A DNA stretch of 64,000 nt from Anaerolineae bacterium (GCA_020849765.1 JADLAY010000055.1:1-64000); one strand, 5' to 3'; numbered from the stretch's first letter, positions 1 through 9,399 are shown. The notes: generated by a model not told the origin, from the sequence alone. Program-made: numbers and translations.

Positions 1-181
1 ACGAGGGATGAGGGATGAGTGGGGTCACGGTGCGAGGGAATAGTGCTGAGTGCTGGGTACGGGAAGATGGTGCTCGGTGCTCGGTGCTCAGAGTAGGTGA
101 TGAGTAACGAGGGATGAGGGATGAGTGGGGTCACGGTGCGAGGGAATAGTGCTGAGTGCTGGGTGCGGGAAGATGGTGCTC
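1..181. repeat. Tandem pair of ~75-bp heptamer-rich repeats
   Basis: The stretch at about 1-77 is repeated almost exactly at 109-181, a direct repeat with a period of about 108 bp. Both are built from degenerate 7-bp words such as GTGCTGA, GTGCTGG, TGCTCGG, GATGAGG and GATGAGT laid end to end. No credible gene lies in 1-666: the short open frames here come from the repeat's own periodicity and have no ribosome-binding site or family resemblance. Confidence 0.8.
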
Positions 182-473
182 ATGGATCGAACGAATAGGA
201 TTGGCATTCTCGACGCTCTGATGGGCTGTTTTCCAGCGCCTTTAGTGCGCTTGATTTCGGTTAGCCGGGCGTTTCAACGTCCGGCGAGCGCAAGCATGAA
301 TCATGTTATTTTGAACTGGTTACTCCATCAGTACTCGGTACTCGGTGCCCAGTTGGGGTTCACGGTGCGAAGGAATAGTTCTGGGTGCTGAGTGCTGGGT
401 ACTCAATTCGATAGTCATGAATCACGCTTGCGTGTACGGGATGCACGAAGCTAGCGCCTGTCCGTCCGCTTGA
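122..473 (+). repeat. Left arm of a ~350-bp inverted repeat
   Basis: This segment reappears in reverse complement at about 2899-3262, so the two arms enclose the gene at 667-2727. The shared parts are a heptamer block (122-180), a unique core from CATGGATCGAACGAA (181) through a hairpin at 264-285 to TACTCCATCAG, a second heptamer block, and a tail ending CCTGTCCGTCCGC (473). By eye the arms agree at about nine positions in ten. The core recurs at 41623-41780. No transposase is present. The remainder (474-666) is unremarkable leader sequence for the next gene. Confidence 0.8.
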
Positions 474-666
474 TTTTGTCAGCCGACCGGCGGCGGCCCC
501 AGGCACCGGACTCGTCGCTCTAGATCGGCGTCGGCAATTGCCGCGCGCCCACGCCTGGCCTGCTAATTCTGCAATTTGTAAAAAAATTCACAAGCTCAAC
601 AAAATGAGGCCGCTTTTGGAGGATAATGTGCGTATCACTTAATGCATTTCGTGAGAAAGGTAAACC

Positions 667-2727
667 ATGCGTTTGCCCCGATTTCACCTCCGCTACCTCT
701 GGTGGGTGCTGATCGTCATCGCAACGCTGCTCGCCGCCGGCGTGCTGCTCTTCGCCTGGACGGATACGTCAGTGCCCTTTTACTTCGCCCTCACCACCAT
801 TGTCTATTTCTATCTATCGGCCATCTTTTTAATCATCGGGCTGGCGCTGCTGATCGCCATCCCGATCAATCTGGTCAGGCTCGTCATCCGCGAGAAGGCC
901 CTCTTCGGCTGGACGGCGCGCGCGCGCATCCTGAGTTTCGGGCTGGCGACGATCCTGTTCGCGACGGTGCTGGCGCCGCTGGTCTTCAATCTGATCACGT
1001 TTTTCGTCGAATTGCTGCGCCGTGTGCCCGGCTACCTTTCCGATGCGTGGCGTCTGGCCTCGCTGGCCTGCGGCAGCAACGGCACCGATCTGGGCGAGTG
1101 CTTCAGCGTTGCCGGGTTTGGCTTCTTCAACAGTTGGGTGACGGCCTTCTGGGATGCCTTCTCGCGCAATCTCAAGATCGACACGGAACTCGTGATCGCA
1201 ATCATGGGCTGGCTGGTCGTCTGGGTTCTTGTGGCCCAGGTGCTCAATTTTCTGGAGCCTATCACTGCCAGCGATGCCCAAAGTCAGTCACGGTTCAGCC
1301 TGTGGCTCAAGGCGCGTAAGCCTGCTCATTGGCAGAACTTCGCACTTGTCCTGGTGCTGGCGCTAGGGGCGTACCTGAGCCTGGTCGCGATCGTGGCCAT
1401 ACCCGCGCTGCGCCCGGACGTCTCGCCCGGCGCGGAAGACATCACGGGTACGACGCTGTCGACACAGCTTCGTCTGCTGGCTGAGTCGCAGTCGGTCGCA
1501 CCCCCTTACGATCCGACAGAAAGTGAGGCGGCGGAGGGCGATAACGATCCGTTTGAGCCGTTAACGACCTTCATCGCCGAGCATCCGGAAGCCGCATTCT
1601 ATGCCCAGAGCACGCTGGACGGCGTCAAGAGCATGCGGACTTACGGGATTCAGGAACTCGATCAGTTGCAGGTCTTTCGAGACACTGTCCAGGCCAGTGA
1701 TCTGGCACGCGCTGCCGAGACATTCACCATCCGCCAGCAAACGCGGCTTGGCAACCGGGAGAACGCCGAATACTACTTGCAGCTGGTCGATTGGTACATG
1801 GGGCACATCGACCAGATGAACGATGCCATCGTCGACTGCTCGCGCGCCCTGACCGAGGCGGATGCCGCCTGGTCGACCTGGGCCGACTCCGCGAAGACGA
1901 GTCTCGCCGCTGTGGTCAATCAAACCGACGAGACGATCGCAGCCGCGATCACGCCGCTGCCTGCGCCACCCGCGGACGTGGCCAGCCTCATCCGAGCGGA
2001 ATGCATCGAGCCGCGTCTCGCCGATGACCCGATGCCGGATCGTCCCACGTTGGGCGCCTACTGGGGGCCGCTGGGCACACTGGCCGTCTGGGTGCTCGAA
2101 TCCGAGACGATGCCGCTGGCGCTGATAGTCGGCATGGTCGGCTTTGGCGTGCTCGGCGCGGCCACATCGACCATCATTCGCGAGAAGCTGGAGTCGCTCC
2201 AGAATCCGCCGCCAGCGAACGACGGCGTGGTCGTGCGCGACCTGTTCGGCGTGCTCGTTCGCGGCATTTCGTCGGCAGTGGTCGTCTTCCTGGCAGCCGA
2301 AGGAGGGCTGTCGATCCTGGCCGTCGAAGAAACGGAGCCGAATCCGTATGCGCTGCTGCTGCTGTGCTTGATCGCGGCGGTCTTCAGCGAGGCCGTCTGG
2401 GATTGGGCGCAGAAGTGGCTCGGCGAACGGCTGGGTGCAGCGCGCGCGCCGGGTTCGGAGCTGATCCCGCTGGATGATGACACCACAGAAGAGGATGAAA
2501 CGGTCGACACTGACGACGAGACGGATGAGGGCGCGGACGCCGGTCAGATCGCAGTGGACGACATCGACCCCGTGTCTGAAGAGGAAAACCTCGATGCCGG
2601 TGCGGCGGCCGATGCGGCAGACGCCGCTGTGGACGAAGCCGTGTTGCCCATCGACACCGACGATCCCGCCGCAGAGTCCGACGCCGGGGAAGAAGAGGAC
2701 ACCGATCCCGATGATGTGACGGGGTAG
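667..2727 (+). CDS. Polytopic membrane protein with acidic C-terminal tail, function unknown
   Basis: This 686-residue protein is not recognised as a named family. Five hydrophobic segments occupy roughly residues 9-31, 38-62, 84-115, 178-200 and 222-250. A mainly soluble, helical-looking region follows (250-465), then two or three more membrane segments (about 485-508, 535-555, 560-580). The tail (about 605-686) is almost entirely Asp, Glu, Ala and Thr and probably cytoplasmic, perhaps a divalent-ion or protein-binding surface. The start ATG follows a GAGAAAGG ribosome-binding site. The gene stands alone, enclosed by two arms of an inverted repeat, which could mean it has been moved or inverted as a unit. 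Coding is secure; function is unassigned. Confidence 0.85.
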   Translation: MRLPRFHLRYLWWVLIVIATLLAAGVLLFAWTDTSVPFYFALTTIVYFYLSAIFLIIGLALLIAIPINLVRLVIREKALFGWTARARILSFGLATILFATVLAPLVFNLITFFVELLRRVPGYLSDAWRLASLACGSNGTDLGECFSVAGFGFFNSWVTAFWDAFSRNLKIDTELVIAIMGWLVVWVLVAQVLNFLEPITASDAQSQSRFSLWLKARKPAHWQNFALVLVLALGAYLSLVAIVAIPALRPDVSPGAEDITGTTLSTQLRLLAESQSVAPPYDPTESEAAEGDNDPFEPLTTFIAEHPEAAFYAQSTLDGVKSMRTYGIQELDQLQVFRDTVQASDLARAAETFTIRQQTRLGNRENAEYYLQLVDWYMGHIDQMNDAIVDCSRALTEADAAWSTWADSAKTSLAAVVNQTDETIAAAITPLPAPPADVASLIRAECIEPRLADDPMPDRPTLGAYWGPLGTLAVWVLESETMPLALIVGMVGFGVLGAATSTIIREKLESLQNPPPANDGVVVRDLFGVLVRGISSAVVVFLAAEGGLSILAVEETEPNPYALLLLCLIAAVFSEAVWDWAQKWLGERLGAARAPGSELIPLDDDTTEEDETVDTDDETDEGADAGQIAVDDIDPVSEEENLDAGAAADAADAAVDEAVLPIDTDDPAAESDAGEEEDTDPDDVTG

Positions 2728-2898
2728 GTTGCCGATCAGCCTGGTTATTTTGGGTGTCCGATGCCCGCTGCCGCACTTAGTGGTTGTTGCGTTAGGTCGC
2801 GGGCTCGGACGCCAGTACAGACCCCATTGACGGACATTCGCGAACCGATCTGAACCGCGTCCGCCTGCGGGTTAACCCGCAGGCCAGGATCAATCCAG

Positions 2899-3262
2899 CG
2901 GACGGACAGGCGCTAGCTTCGTGCATTCCGTATACGCAAGCGTGAATCATGACTATCGAATTGAGTACCCAGCACTCAGCACCCAGAACTATTCCCTCGC
3001 ACCGTGAACCCCAACTGAGCATCGAGCACTGATGGAGTAACGAGTTCCAATTGACATGATTCATGCCTGCGCTCGCCGGACGTTGAAACGCCCGGCTAAC
3101 CGAAATGAAGCGCACTAAAGGCGCTGGAAATCAGCCCATCAAAGCGCCGATCATGCCAGTCCCATTCGTTCGATCCATGAGCACCGAGCACCATCTTCCC
3201 GCACCCAGCACCCAGCACTCAGCACCCAGAACTATTCCCTCGCACCGTGACCCCACTCGTCA
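2899..3262 (-). repeat. Right arm of the ~350-bp inverted repeat
   Basis: Reverse-complement partner of 122-473, with small insertions in the heptamer blocks and scattered substitutions in the core. It contains the same hairpin, GCCGGGCG...CGTCCGGC read on the minus strand, near 3086-3109. The two arms face each other across the 686-aa membrane protein gene. Confidence 0.8.
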
Positions 3263-3365
3263 CCAATCTGAGCACCGAGTACCGAGCACTGAGCACCGAT
3301 TTCCCGAACCCAGTACCCAGAACTCAGTACCCAGAACCCAGTACCCAGCACCCCCTTCCCCATAC
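3175..3365. repeat. Degenerate heptanucleotide array
   Basis: About 26 consecutive 7-bp units stay largely in phase: GAGCACC, GAGCACC, ATCTTCC, CGCACCC, AGCACCC, AGCACTC, AGCACCC, AGAACTA and so on to AGTACCC, AGCACCC. Words drift but the 7-bp period persists. The pattern resembles short tandemly repeated repetitive heptamers known from cyanobacteria. Related arrays occur at 1-180, 43930-44007, 50130-50190 and elsewhere in this window. Confidence 0.8.
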
Positions 3366-3470
3366 CCCCCAATCGCGAGGGGGTTCGTAACCCACCACGA
3401 CGACCAGACCTATAATGTGAGTATGGATGTAATGTGATGCGTAAGCTTACGCGAGTCAGGGAGGTAAACC

Positions 3471-3749
3471 ATGACCACAATTAACATCCTGGCCTGGGGT
3501 GTCCTAGGCGCCATCATCGGCCTGGTCTTCGCGCTGGTGCGCAAGAACGAGGCCGTCATGAACGTGCTGCCGGAATTGCTGATAGGGATTATCGGTGGTT
3601 TCCTGGGCGGCGTGATCCTGAACGCACTCGGCGGCATTGTCGGGTCGGAGTTGGCGGGCGTGAACCTGGGCGGCGCGATCGTGGCCATCGTCGGCGCGGT
3701 CGTGCTGGTCGCGGTGCTGGAGATGCTGCGCGGAACACCGCAACAATAG
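3471..3749 (+). CDS. GlsB/YeaQ/YmgE family membrane protein
   Basis: This 92-residue, very hydrophobic, glycine-rich protein has three membrane spans at about residues 5-22, 30-55 and 65-85. It matches the transglycosylase-associated (GlsB/YeaQ/YmgE) family in length and layout: a WGVLGAIIG start, a central IIGGFLGG motif and a final span. Family members are often linked to envelope or general stress, but the biochemical role is unclear. A GGGAGGTAAACC ribosome-binding site precedes the ATG. It is monocistronic, with a strong terminator 47 bp downstream. Confidence 0.85.
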   Translation: MTTINILAWGVLGAIIGLVFALVRKNEAVMNVLPELLIGIIGGFLGGVILNALGGIVGSELAGVNLGGAIVAIVGAVVLVAVLEMLRGTPQQ

Positions 3750-3796
3750 CGTTGTCGATCGAGATGGCGGGACGTCTCCGCGCGGCGTCCCGTTCG

Positions 3797-3829
3797 GCAG
3801 GTCTGGACGAGAGTGCAGACCTGCTTTTT
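3797..3829 (+). terminator. Rho-independent terminator
   Basis: A perfect 9-bp stem GCAGGTCTG / CAGACCTGC with a 10-nt loop is followed directly by TTTTT. It ends the GlsB-like transcript. A weaker GGGACG / CGTCCC hairpin lies just upstream (about 3770-3791). Confidence 0.85.
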
Positions 3830-3964
3830 GTTTGTGCAAGCGGGCGTGAGCGCATAACCTGCCGCAAACCATGCCCCGACAAAGACTAAACAATCCGTTT
3901 CGTATGCCTATGGTATACTCAGGTAACAATCTATCAACCTCACGATAACCTGGGGTTTGCCACC

Positions 3965-6900
3965 TTGAACGTATCCATGGGACTTCTCGATCTGTTCGCT
4001 CGCGCGCCCGGCGACGTGGTCTATTTCGTGCTGGTCTTCATTGCCGTGCAAGCGAGCTTCTTCATGGCGTTGGGGCAGCGCATGCGCCAGCTCGACCGCA
4101 CAGCGGGGCGCTACACCGTGGCGACGCTCGGCTCGGCGATCATCTGGGGCGTGGTCCTGGTGGGGCTGCTGTTCGCCGTGCTTGCCAACCAACCGGCCAA
4201 TGCCATCCTGCCGCCGCTGGAGCGCGCGGGGCAGTGGGCGATGGTCTTGCTGCTCGGCTGGGCCTTCCTGACCGCCGATCACGAGGAGTGGGGGCGCCCG
4301 TCGAACGTCGTGCTCGTGATCCTGCTCTGGGTCGTCGTCTTTGGCTACTTCCTGACCGGCGTCCCCTGGTCGTCGCCGGATGTGCGCACGACCGGCTTCA
4401 ACGAGAGCAGCTACAGCTCGGCGCTGTCATTGGCGCTGCTGCTGACGGCCATCGCCGGGGCAGTACTGACGCTGGTCAACATCCGCCGCGTGCTCGACGC
4501 ACCACTCAAGATCATCTTCTTCGCGCTGATCGCCTTCGGCGCAGTGGCGACCCTGACGCAGTCCGCCAACGGCACGCTGACAGAGGATTACTCCGGCTGG
4601 ATGCGGCTGACGTTTCTCGGCGCGCTGTTGATCGTGCCCGCCATCCTCTACCGCATGATCGTCCAGCGGCTCGAACAGGGCGTGCTCGAACGCGTGCAGG
4701 AAGAGGCGAGCAAGCCGTTCATCTCCGTGCAGCCGGCGGCGGCTTACGGCGAGGCGCCGATGCCCGCCGACCAGTCGTTCGCGCTGCCGTCGCTGGGCAG
4801 CGTCAGCGAGCGCGACAGCGCGCCGCTGATGAAGGCGCTCGGCCTCATGCTTGAAGAATCCGACCCCGACGGGTTCCCGGAGCGGATCGTCAACGCGGCG
4901 GTCAACACGGTCAAGGCGGACGTGGGCGCGCTGCTCAAGGTGCAGGACGCCAATTTCGCCGATGTCATCTACAGCTACAACAAACTGCTCGCAGGGCCGA
5001 CGGCGACCTTCGCCATCAGCCTGTCCAGCCAGCCGACGCTCGTCAACGCCATCGAACGGCAGATGCAGCGCCCGCTGCTGCCCGATCGCAATGAGGATGA
5101 ACTGAGCGATCTGTACACGCGCTTCGACATCGAGCAGCGCGGGCCGGTCTATTTCCAGCCGCTCGTGCGCCGCAACCAGTCGCTGGCCGTGCTCATGATC
5201 GGCATGCCGTATTCCGGGCGCGAACTGAGCAACAGCGAGCAGGAAGTGCTCAAGGGCATCGGCATCCTCGGCGCCAACATGCTGGCCGTGACCGACGCCG
5301 CGCGCGATGCGCGGGTGCGCGCGGAAGGCCGCATCGTCCAGGCGATGGTGCGCAACGTGCCGCCGGACGAAGTCAGCGACGAGGAAGTCTCCGCCGCCTG
5401 GGTCGAGATGCAGCACCAGTTGGAGGCGGCGCGCGAGCAGATCGTGCAGCTTTCGCGCAACGTGACCGAACTCAAGATCGAACTCGACGACGAGCGCAGC
5501 CGGGTCGCCGCCCAGCTTGGCGATACCGAAGAGGGGCTCTCGGCGACGGGGCGCATGTTGGCGCTGACAGAAGAGCACCAGCATCTGGTCGAGGATCGCG
5601 AAGCTTTGCAGGCGCGCCTGCGCGATGCCGAGGCCCGGCTGGCGAGCGCGACCGCGAGCGGCGACCAGGGCATGTTCCAGGCCATGATCGACGTGCTCAA
5701 CCGCGAGAAAGACGACCTGCAAACCCAGCGTGACGAACTGATGTCGCAGATTGCCGAACTGCGCACGACCAGCGGCTCGGCGCTGCCGGACACGGTGCGC
5801 GACATGCTCCAGCGCATGAGCGAGGACAAGGCGCGTCTGGAAGATGAACGCCTGCGCATGAGCACGCGCCTGGGCGAGATCGAGGCGCAGTTGCAGGCAT
5901 TTGGCGTCGAGGGCGGCGTCTCCGGGCTGGCGACGATGGTCGGCGGCCTCTACGAGCAGCAGGCGCAGCTGCAATCGCGTTACGAAGCGCTTAAGCGCGA
6001 GAAGGAAGCGCTTGAAGAAGGCGCGTCCGTTCCGGCTGTCAACGAGGAGCAGCTTGAGCGACTCCGTGCCGAGCTGGCCAACGTCGCCGCCGACCGCGAA
6101 GCGATCAACCGGCAGCGCGAACGCCTGCGCGCCGAAAAGGACGAGCTATCCGCCAAGCTGGAGACGATGAAAGACCAGCGCACGCGCGTGATGGCCGAGG
6201 CCGCCGCTTACCAGCAGGAACTGACCGAGGCGCATGTCAAGCAGGCGCAGATCCGTGTCCAGCTTCAGCGTCACGTCGACGAGCGGGCGGAATTGATCGC
6301 CTCGCGCGACAAGTTGTTGGCCGAGAAGATGGCGCTCGAAAACGACCGCGACCAGCTTCTGGCGCGCATCGAGGGCGACCGCGAGCGCTTGCAGCAGTTG
6401 GGCCAGGACGGCGTCGGCTCGCTGACGGAGATGATCGACGAGCTTTCGGCGCAGCGCGCCCAGCTTGAGCGCGAACTGAGCCAATCGGAGACGCGCATCG
6501 CCGAGCTGGAGAATCAGCTTGAGGTGGCGCAGATCCACGCCTCCGGGCGCAGCGCGCCGATGGACAAGGACGTCGCCGATCAACTCGGCAATCTGGTGCA
6601 GGAGTTCCGCACGCCGATGACGTCGATCATCGGCTACGTCGACCTCGTGCTCAACGAGTCGGCGGGCATCCTGGGCGACATGCAGCGCAAGTTCATGCAG
6701 CGCGTCGCCTCGAACGTCAAGCGGCTGTCGTCGATGACGGAAGATCTGTACTGGCTGACGGCGCTCGACACTGGCCACTTCCGGCCGCAGCCCGCCGAGA
6801 CCGACGTGATAGGTATCATCGAGGATGCGATCACGAACGTGGCCGCGCAACTGCGCGAGAAAGATCTGTCGATCACGTTCGACCTGGACGACGATGCGCC

Positions 6901-7309
6901 GCCGATCACCGTCGACGGCGACGCGGTCAACGAGGTAATCGGCCAGCTGCTGACCAACGCCTACCTGGCGTCGGATGTCGGCGGCACGATCGCCATCAGC
7001 GCGCGCAGCCAGCGCCTGCGCATGCCGCGCGGGGATGCCAACGCGCCGCAGGTGCCCGTGCTGATCGTGGCCGTGAGCGACTCTGGCACCGGCATCGCGC
7101 CGGAAGATCAGCCGTTCGTGTTCACGCGGCGTTACCGGCTGGAGAACCCGCTCATCCCCGGCCTGGGTGATACGGGTGTCGGCCTGGCCATCGCCAAAGC
7201 CTTGATCGAAGCGCACAACGGCGAGATCTGGCTGGAGACCGGCGACAACGGGACGACGATCTTCTTCGCTCTGCCATACGAACAGCAGCCTGTCGTCGCC
7301 GTCGAGTAG
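3965..7309 (+). CDS. Membrane-GAF-coiled-coil histidine kinase lacking the phospho-acceptor His
   Basis: This 1114-residue protein has seven hydrophobic spans (about residues 12-235), a GAF-like domain (about 295-440), a very long heptad-rich coiled coil (about 450-860), a HisKA-like dimerisation region (about 868-935) and a HATPase_c domain (about 975-1108). The ATP site looks intact: an N-box with TNA, the G1 motif DSGTGIAPED and the G2 motif GDTGVGLA. The H-box reads LVQEFRTPM, with Gln (residue 879, codon CAG at 6599-6601) where active kinases have His, so autophosphorylation by the usual route should be impossible. It may act as a scaffold, an ATP-sensing regulator or a partner in heterodimers. 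Start is TTG at 3965 or ATG at 3977. No receiver gene is adjacent. Confidence 0.9.
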   Translation: MNVSMGLLDLFARAPGDVVYFVLVFIAVQASFFMALGQRMRQLDRTAGRYTVATLGSAIIWGVVLVGLLFAVLANQPANAILPPLERAGQWAMVLLLGWAFLTADHEEWGRPSNVVLVILLWVVVFGYFLTGVPWSSPDVRTTGFNESSYSSALSLALLLTAIAGAVLTLVNIRRVLDAPLKIIFFALIAFGAVATLTQSANGTLTEDYSGWMRLTFLGALLIVPAILYRMIVQRLEQGVLERVQEEASKPFISVQPAAAYGEAPMPADQSFALPSLGSVSERDSAPLMKALGLMLEESDPDGFPERIVNAAVNTVKADVGALLKVQDANFADVIYSYNKLLAGPTATFAISLSSQPTLVNAIERQMQRPLLPDRNEDELSDLYTRFDIEQRGPVYFQPLVRRNQSLAVLMIGMPYSGRELSNSEQEVLKGIGILGANMLAVTDAARDARVRAEGRIVQAMVRNVPPDEVSDEEVSAAWVEMQHQLEAAREQIVQLSRNVTELKIELDDERSRVAAQLGDTEEGLSATGRMLALTEEHQHLVEDREALQARLRDAEARLASATASGDQGMFQAMIDVLNREKDDLQTQRDELMSQIAELRTTSGSALPDTVRDMLQRMSEDKARLEDERLRMSTRLGEIEAQLQAFGVEGGVSGLATMVGGLYEQQAQLQSRYEALKREKEALEEGASVPAVNEEQLERLRAELANVAADREAINRQRERLRAEKDELSAKLETMKDQRTRVMAEAAAYQQELTEAHVKQAQIRVQLQRHVDERAELIASRDKLLAEKMALENDRDQLLARIEGDRERLQQLGQDGVGSLTEMIDELSAQRAQLERELSQSETRIAELENQLEVAQIHASGRSAPMDKDVADQLGNLVQEFRTPMTSIIGYVDLVLNESAGILGDMQRKFMQRVASNVKRLSSMTEDLYWLTALDTGHFRPQPAETDVIGIIEDAITNVAAQLREKDLSITFDLDDDAPPITVDGDAVNEVIGQLLTNAYLASDVGGTIAISARSQRLRMPRGDANAPQVPVLIVAVSDSGTGIAPEDQPFVFTRRYRLENPLIPGLGDTGVGLAIAKALIEAHNGEIWLETGDNGTTIFFALPYEQQPVVAVE

Positions 7310-7354
7310 TTGAGGCGTGGTCATGAATCGTGATGAACTGTTGTTGGCCTTTTT

Positions 7355-7445
7355 GCCCTCACCCTAAATCCCTCTCCCTAATGGAGAGGGACTTTCAGAA
7401 CCGATTTTTCTCCCTGAGGGAGAAGGGGCCAGGGGTTGAGGGCAG
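7355..7445. repeat. Dispersed palindromic repeat, copy 1 (CCCTCACCCT family)
   Basis: The element begins GCCCTCACCCTAAATCCC, has an inner CCCTCTCCCTaatGGAGAGGG hairpin and ends GGGGTTGAGGGC, so the ends form an imperfect inverted repeat. Relatives lie at 50215-50301 (opposite strand) and 56884-56998. Similar elements are common between genes in Chloroflexi and cyanobacteria. It separates the kinase from the LysM gene. Confidence 0.75.
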
Positions 7446-7541
7446 GCAGCGGCGAGACTGAATGATGATCACCACTCGAGTAGTTGAATCAAGAACCGTA
7501 GGCCGAGCAAGCCCGCAACCATGAGGGGTGGAGAGCGCTAA

Positions 7542-9323
7542 ATGCGTCGTGACATTGGCAATGAAGTCCTGGTAGCGATTGGGATGGTCAGCGTGCTCGT
7601 GTTCGCGCTGGCCATCGCGATCATCGTCGGCGTCTCGAACAATCCACCGGCGGAGAGCGGCCCGACGGCGACGCGCATCCCGGTCACCATCCTTGATGGG
7701 CCGTCGACCGGCACCGTCACCGCCGCGGCGGCCTCCGCGACCACGGCCACCAATGCCGCCGCCGCCTCGCAGACGGCGCTCGAAGGCCAGGCGAGCACGC
7801 TCGTTGCCTTCGCGTTCGAGACGGGGACGGCCAGCGCCGTGCGACCCCAGGGCGACGAACTGGGCACCGTCATCTACCAGACGCAGACGGCCATCATGGG
7901 ACGGACGCTGACCGCGCGCCCTGAGGCCACGGCGACGCCGACCGCCAGGGCGACCTTCACGGAGAAGCCGCCGACGGAAACGCCGTCGAACACGCCGCGC
8001 CCGGCCACAGCCACCGATGCTCCGGTCACGAATACGCCCGTCCGGCCCACCGCAACCGACGTCCCGCCGACAGATGCGCCGACCACGGCACCGACACAGA
8101 CTCCGCGCCCGACCGAAGCGCCGACCGCGGAAGAAACGACGCTCAGCTTCGACGTCGGGACAGCCACCGAAACATCCACAGCGCGACCGGCCAGCGCGAC
8201 GCCGACTGCGGCACCATCCGAGACGGCGGCGCCGAGCGCGACGAACACGGCGGTGCCAACGGCCACGTCGACATCCACGCCAGAGCCGAGCGCCACGCCG
8301 ACCGCTGCGCCATCGCAGACGCCGGAGCCGAGCGAGACGGCCACGACGCGGCCCAGCGCGACGCCGACCGCGACCCTGACACAGACGCCCGTCCCGACCG
8401 ATACGCCGACCACGGTGCCGAGTTCGACTCCTACGGAGACGCCAACAGCCACGGCGACCGCAACCTCGACGCCTGTGCCGACGAATACGCCCACGAGCAC
8501 TTCGACGTCGACACCGACCGACACCGCAACCCCGACGCCGACGGACACGCCGACCCCGACGCCGACGGACACGCCGACTCCGACGCCGACGCATACGCCC
8601 ACACCCACTCCCAGCGCGACGCCAACCGACACACCGACTCCGACGGCGACTGCTACGCCGACTCCGACCCCGACGCCCACCAACACGCCGATCGGGATCT
8701 TCGTCGACGGCACGTTCATCCCCGGCATTCTGCCGACCGCCACACTCGCGCCGACGGAGACGCCCACGATCACGCCGACCTTCGACGAGACGCTGGCCGC
8801 GGCCTCGCTGCCGTGCCCGCCACCGCCCGGTTGGACGGCCTACATCGTGCAGGCGGGTGATACTGTCTTCCGGCTGGCGACCAACGCCGGCGCGACCGTG
8901 GCTGACGTGCGCGGCGCCAACTGCCTGGCCGATGCCGACCTGATCTTCGTCGGGCAGACGCTGTACCTGCCCGCCACGCCCAACGAGACGGCCACGCCCG
9001 CGCCGCTGCTGAGCGTAATCGGCTGCCTTGACGCGCGCTCGCAGATCACGACGCCCGCCATCGGCGACGTGCTCAGTGGCCGCTTCGAGGTGCGCGGCAC
9101 GGCGGATGTCGACAACTTCAGCTACTACCGGATCGAGATCCGCGCCGAAGCCGAGGATGTCTACACGCCGATCTACCGCAGCGCGGCGACCGTGACCGAT
9201 GGCCTGCTGGCCGCGTTCGACAGCGCGCGCTTCGAGCCTGGGCTGTATTACCTGCGCCTCGTGGTCGTCGATCAGCGCGGCGGCATCGTCCAGCCGTGCG
9301 CGATCCCCGTATTTGTGGGGTAA
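7542..9323 (+). CDS. Membrane-anchored Thr/Pro-rich stalk protein with LysM domain
   Basis: This 593-residue protein has an N-terminal signal anchor (about residues 9-33), then a low-complexity stalk (about 60-400) dominated by TPTxTPT, TATP and TDTP units, then a LysM peptidoglycan-binding domain (about 428-475: YIVQAGDTVFRLATNAG and LIFVGQTLYLPA). A compact C-terminal beta-rich domain (about 485-593) has two Cys that could pair. The layout suggests an extracellular, possibly O-glycosylated wall linker. The LCP-family gene a little downstream also carries a Thr/Pro stalk, consistent with a shared envelope role. Upstream is GGGTGGAGAG, a plausible ribosome-binding site. Confidence 0.85.
   Translation: MRRDIGNEVLVAIGMVSVLVFALAIAIIVGVSNNPPAESGPTATRIPVTILDGPSTGTVTAAAASATTATNAAAASQTALEGQASTLVAFAFETGTASAVRPQGDELGTVIYQTQTAIMGRTLTARPEATATPTARATFTEKPPTETPSNTPRPATATDAPVTNTPVRPTATDVPPTDAPTTAPTQTPRPTEAPTAEETTLSFDVGTATETSTARPASATPTAAPSETAAPSATNTAVPTATSTSTPEPSATPTAAPSQTPEPSETATTRPSATPTATLTQTPVPTDTPTTVPSSTPTETPTATATATSTPVPTNTPTSTSTSTPTDTATPTPTDTPTPTPTDTPTPTPTHTPTPTPSATPTDTPTPTATATPTPTPTPTNTPIGIFVDGTFIPGILPTATLAPTETPTITPTFDETLAAASLPCPPPPGWTAYIVQAGDTVFRLATNAGATVADVRGANCLADADLIFVGQTLYLPATPNETATPAPLLSVIGCLDARSQITTPAIGDVLSGRFEVRGTADVDNFSYYRIEIRAEAEDVYTPIYRSAATVTDGLLAAFDSARFEPGLYYLRLVVVDQRGGIVQPCAIPVFVG
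8505..8690 (+). repeat. In-gene tandem repeats encoding TPT/TDTP units
   Basis: Imperfect 6-, 12- and 24-bp units of the type ACGCCGACGCCGACGGAC are iterated inside the LysM gene. They are a likely hotspot for slippage and length variation of the extracellular stalk. They also generate a long but meaningless Val/Gly-rich open frame on the other strand. Confidence 0.8.
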
Positions 9324-9399
9324 CGAGCCGATAGTCTCTAGATGTTAGCCTTTAGCTTGTTCAGCCGGATTTGGCGCTCGCTGGCTTTGAGGAAATCCA

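Larger units (their letters stand above)
2728..3470. other. Gene-free repeat-rich spacer
   Basis: This 743-bp spacer holds a perfect 22-bp palindrome at 2863-2884 (GCCTGCGGGTT and its complement), the right arm of the inverted repeat (2899-3262), and a long heptamer array to about 3365. The last ~100 bp lead into the GlsB-like gene. An open frame of 110 codons (3105-3437) runs through the array, but it reads as low-complexity repeat translation and is not called. Confidence 0.75.

Noticed and set aside
3105..3437. 110-aa open frame in the spacer after the 686-aa gene.
   Set aside because: It translates the heptamer array (repeating SxEHRxPSTQ-type words). The period of 7 gives a 7-residue protein repeat by necessity.
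4427..7324. Minus-strand open frames of 515 and 392 aa opposite the first histidine kinase.
   Set aside because: Products are His/Arg/Leu-rich with no family pattern and mirror a high-G+C coding strand. The plus-strand kinase has clear domains.
7395..8773. Two long minus-strand open frames (399 aa Arg-rich, 299 aa Val/Gly repeats) opposite the LysM gene.
   Set aside because: They arise because the Thr/Pro codon repeats (ACG/CCG/ACC) read in reverse as Arg or Val/Gly strings with no stops. No ribosome-binding site or domain.
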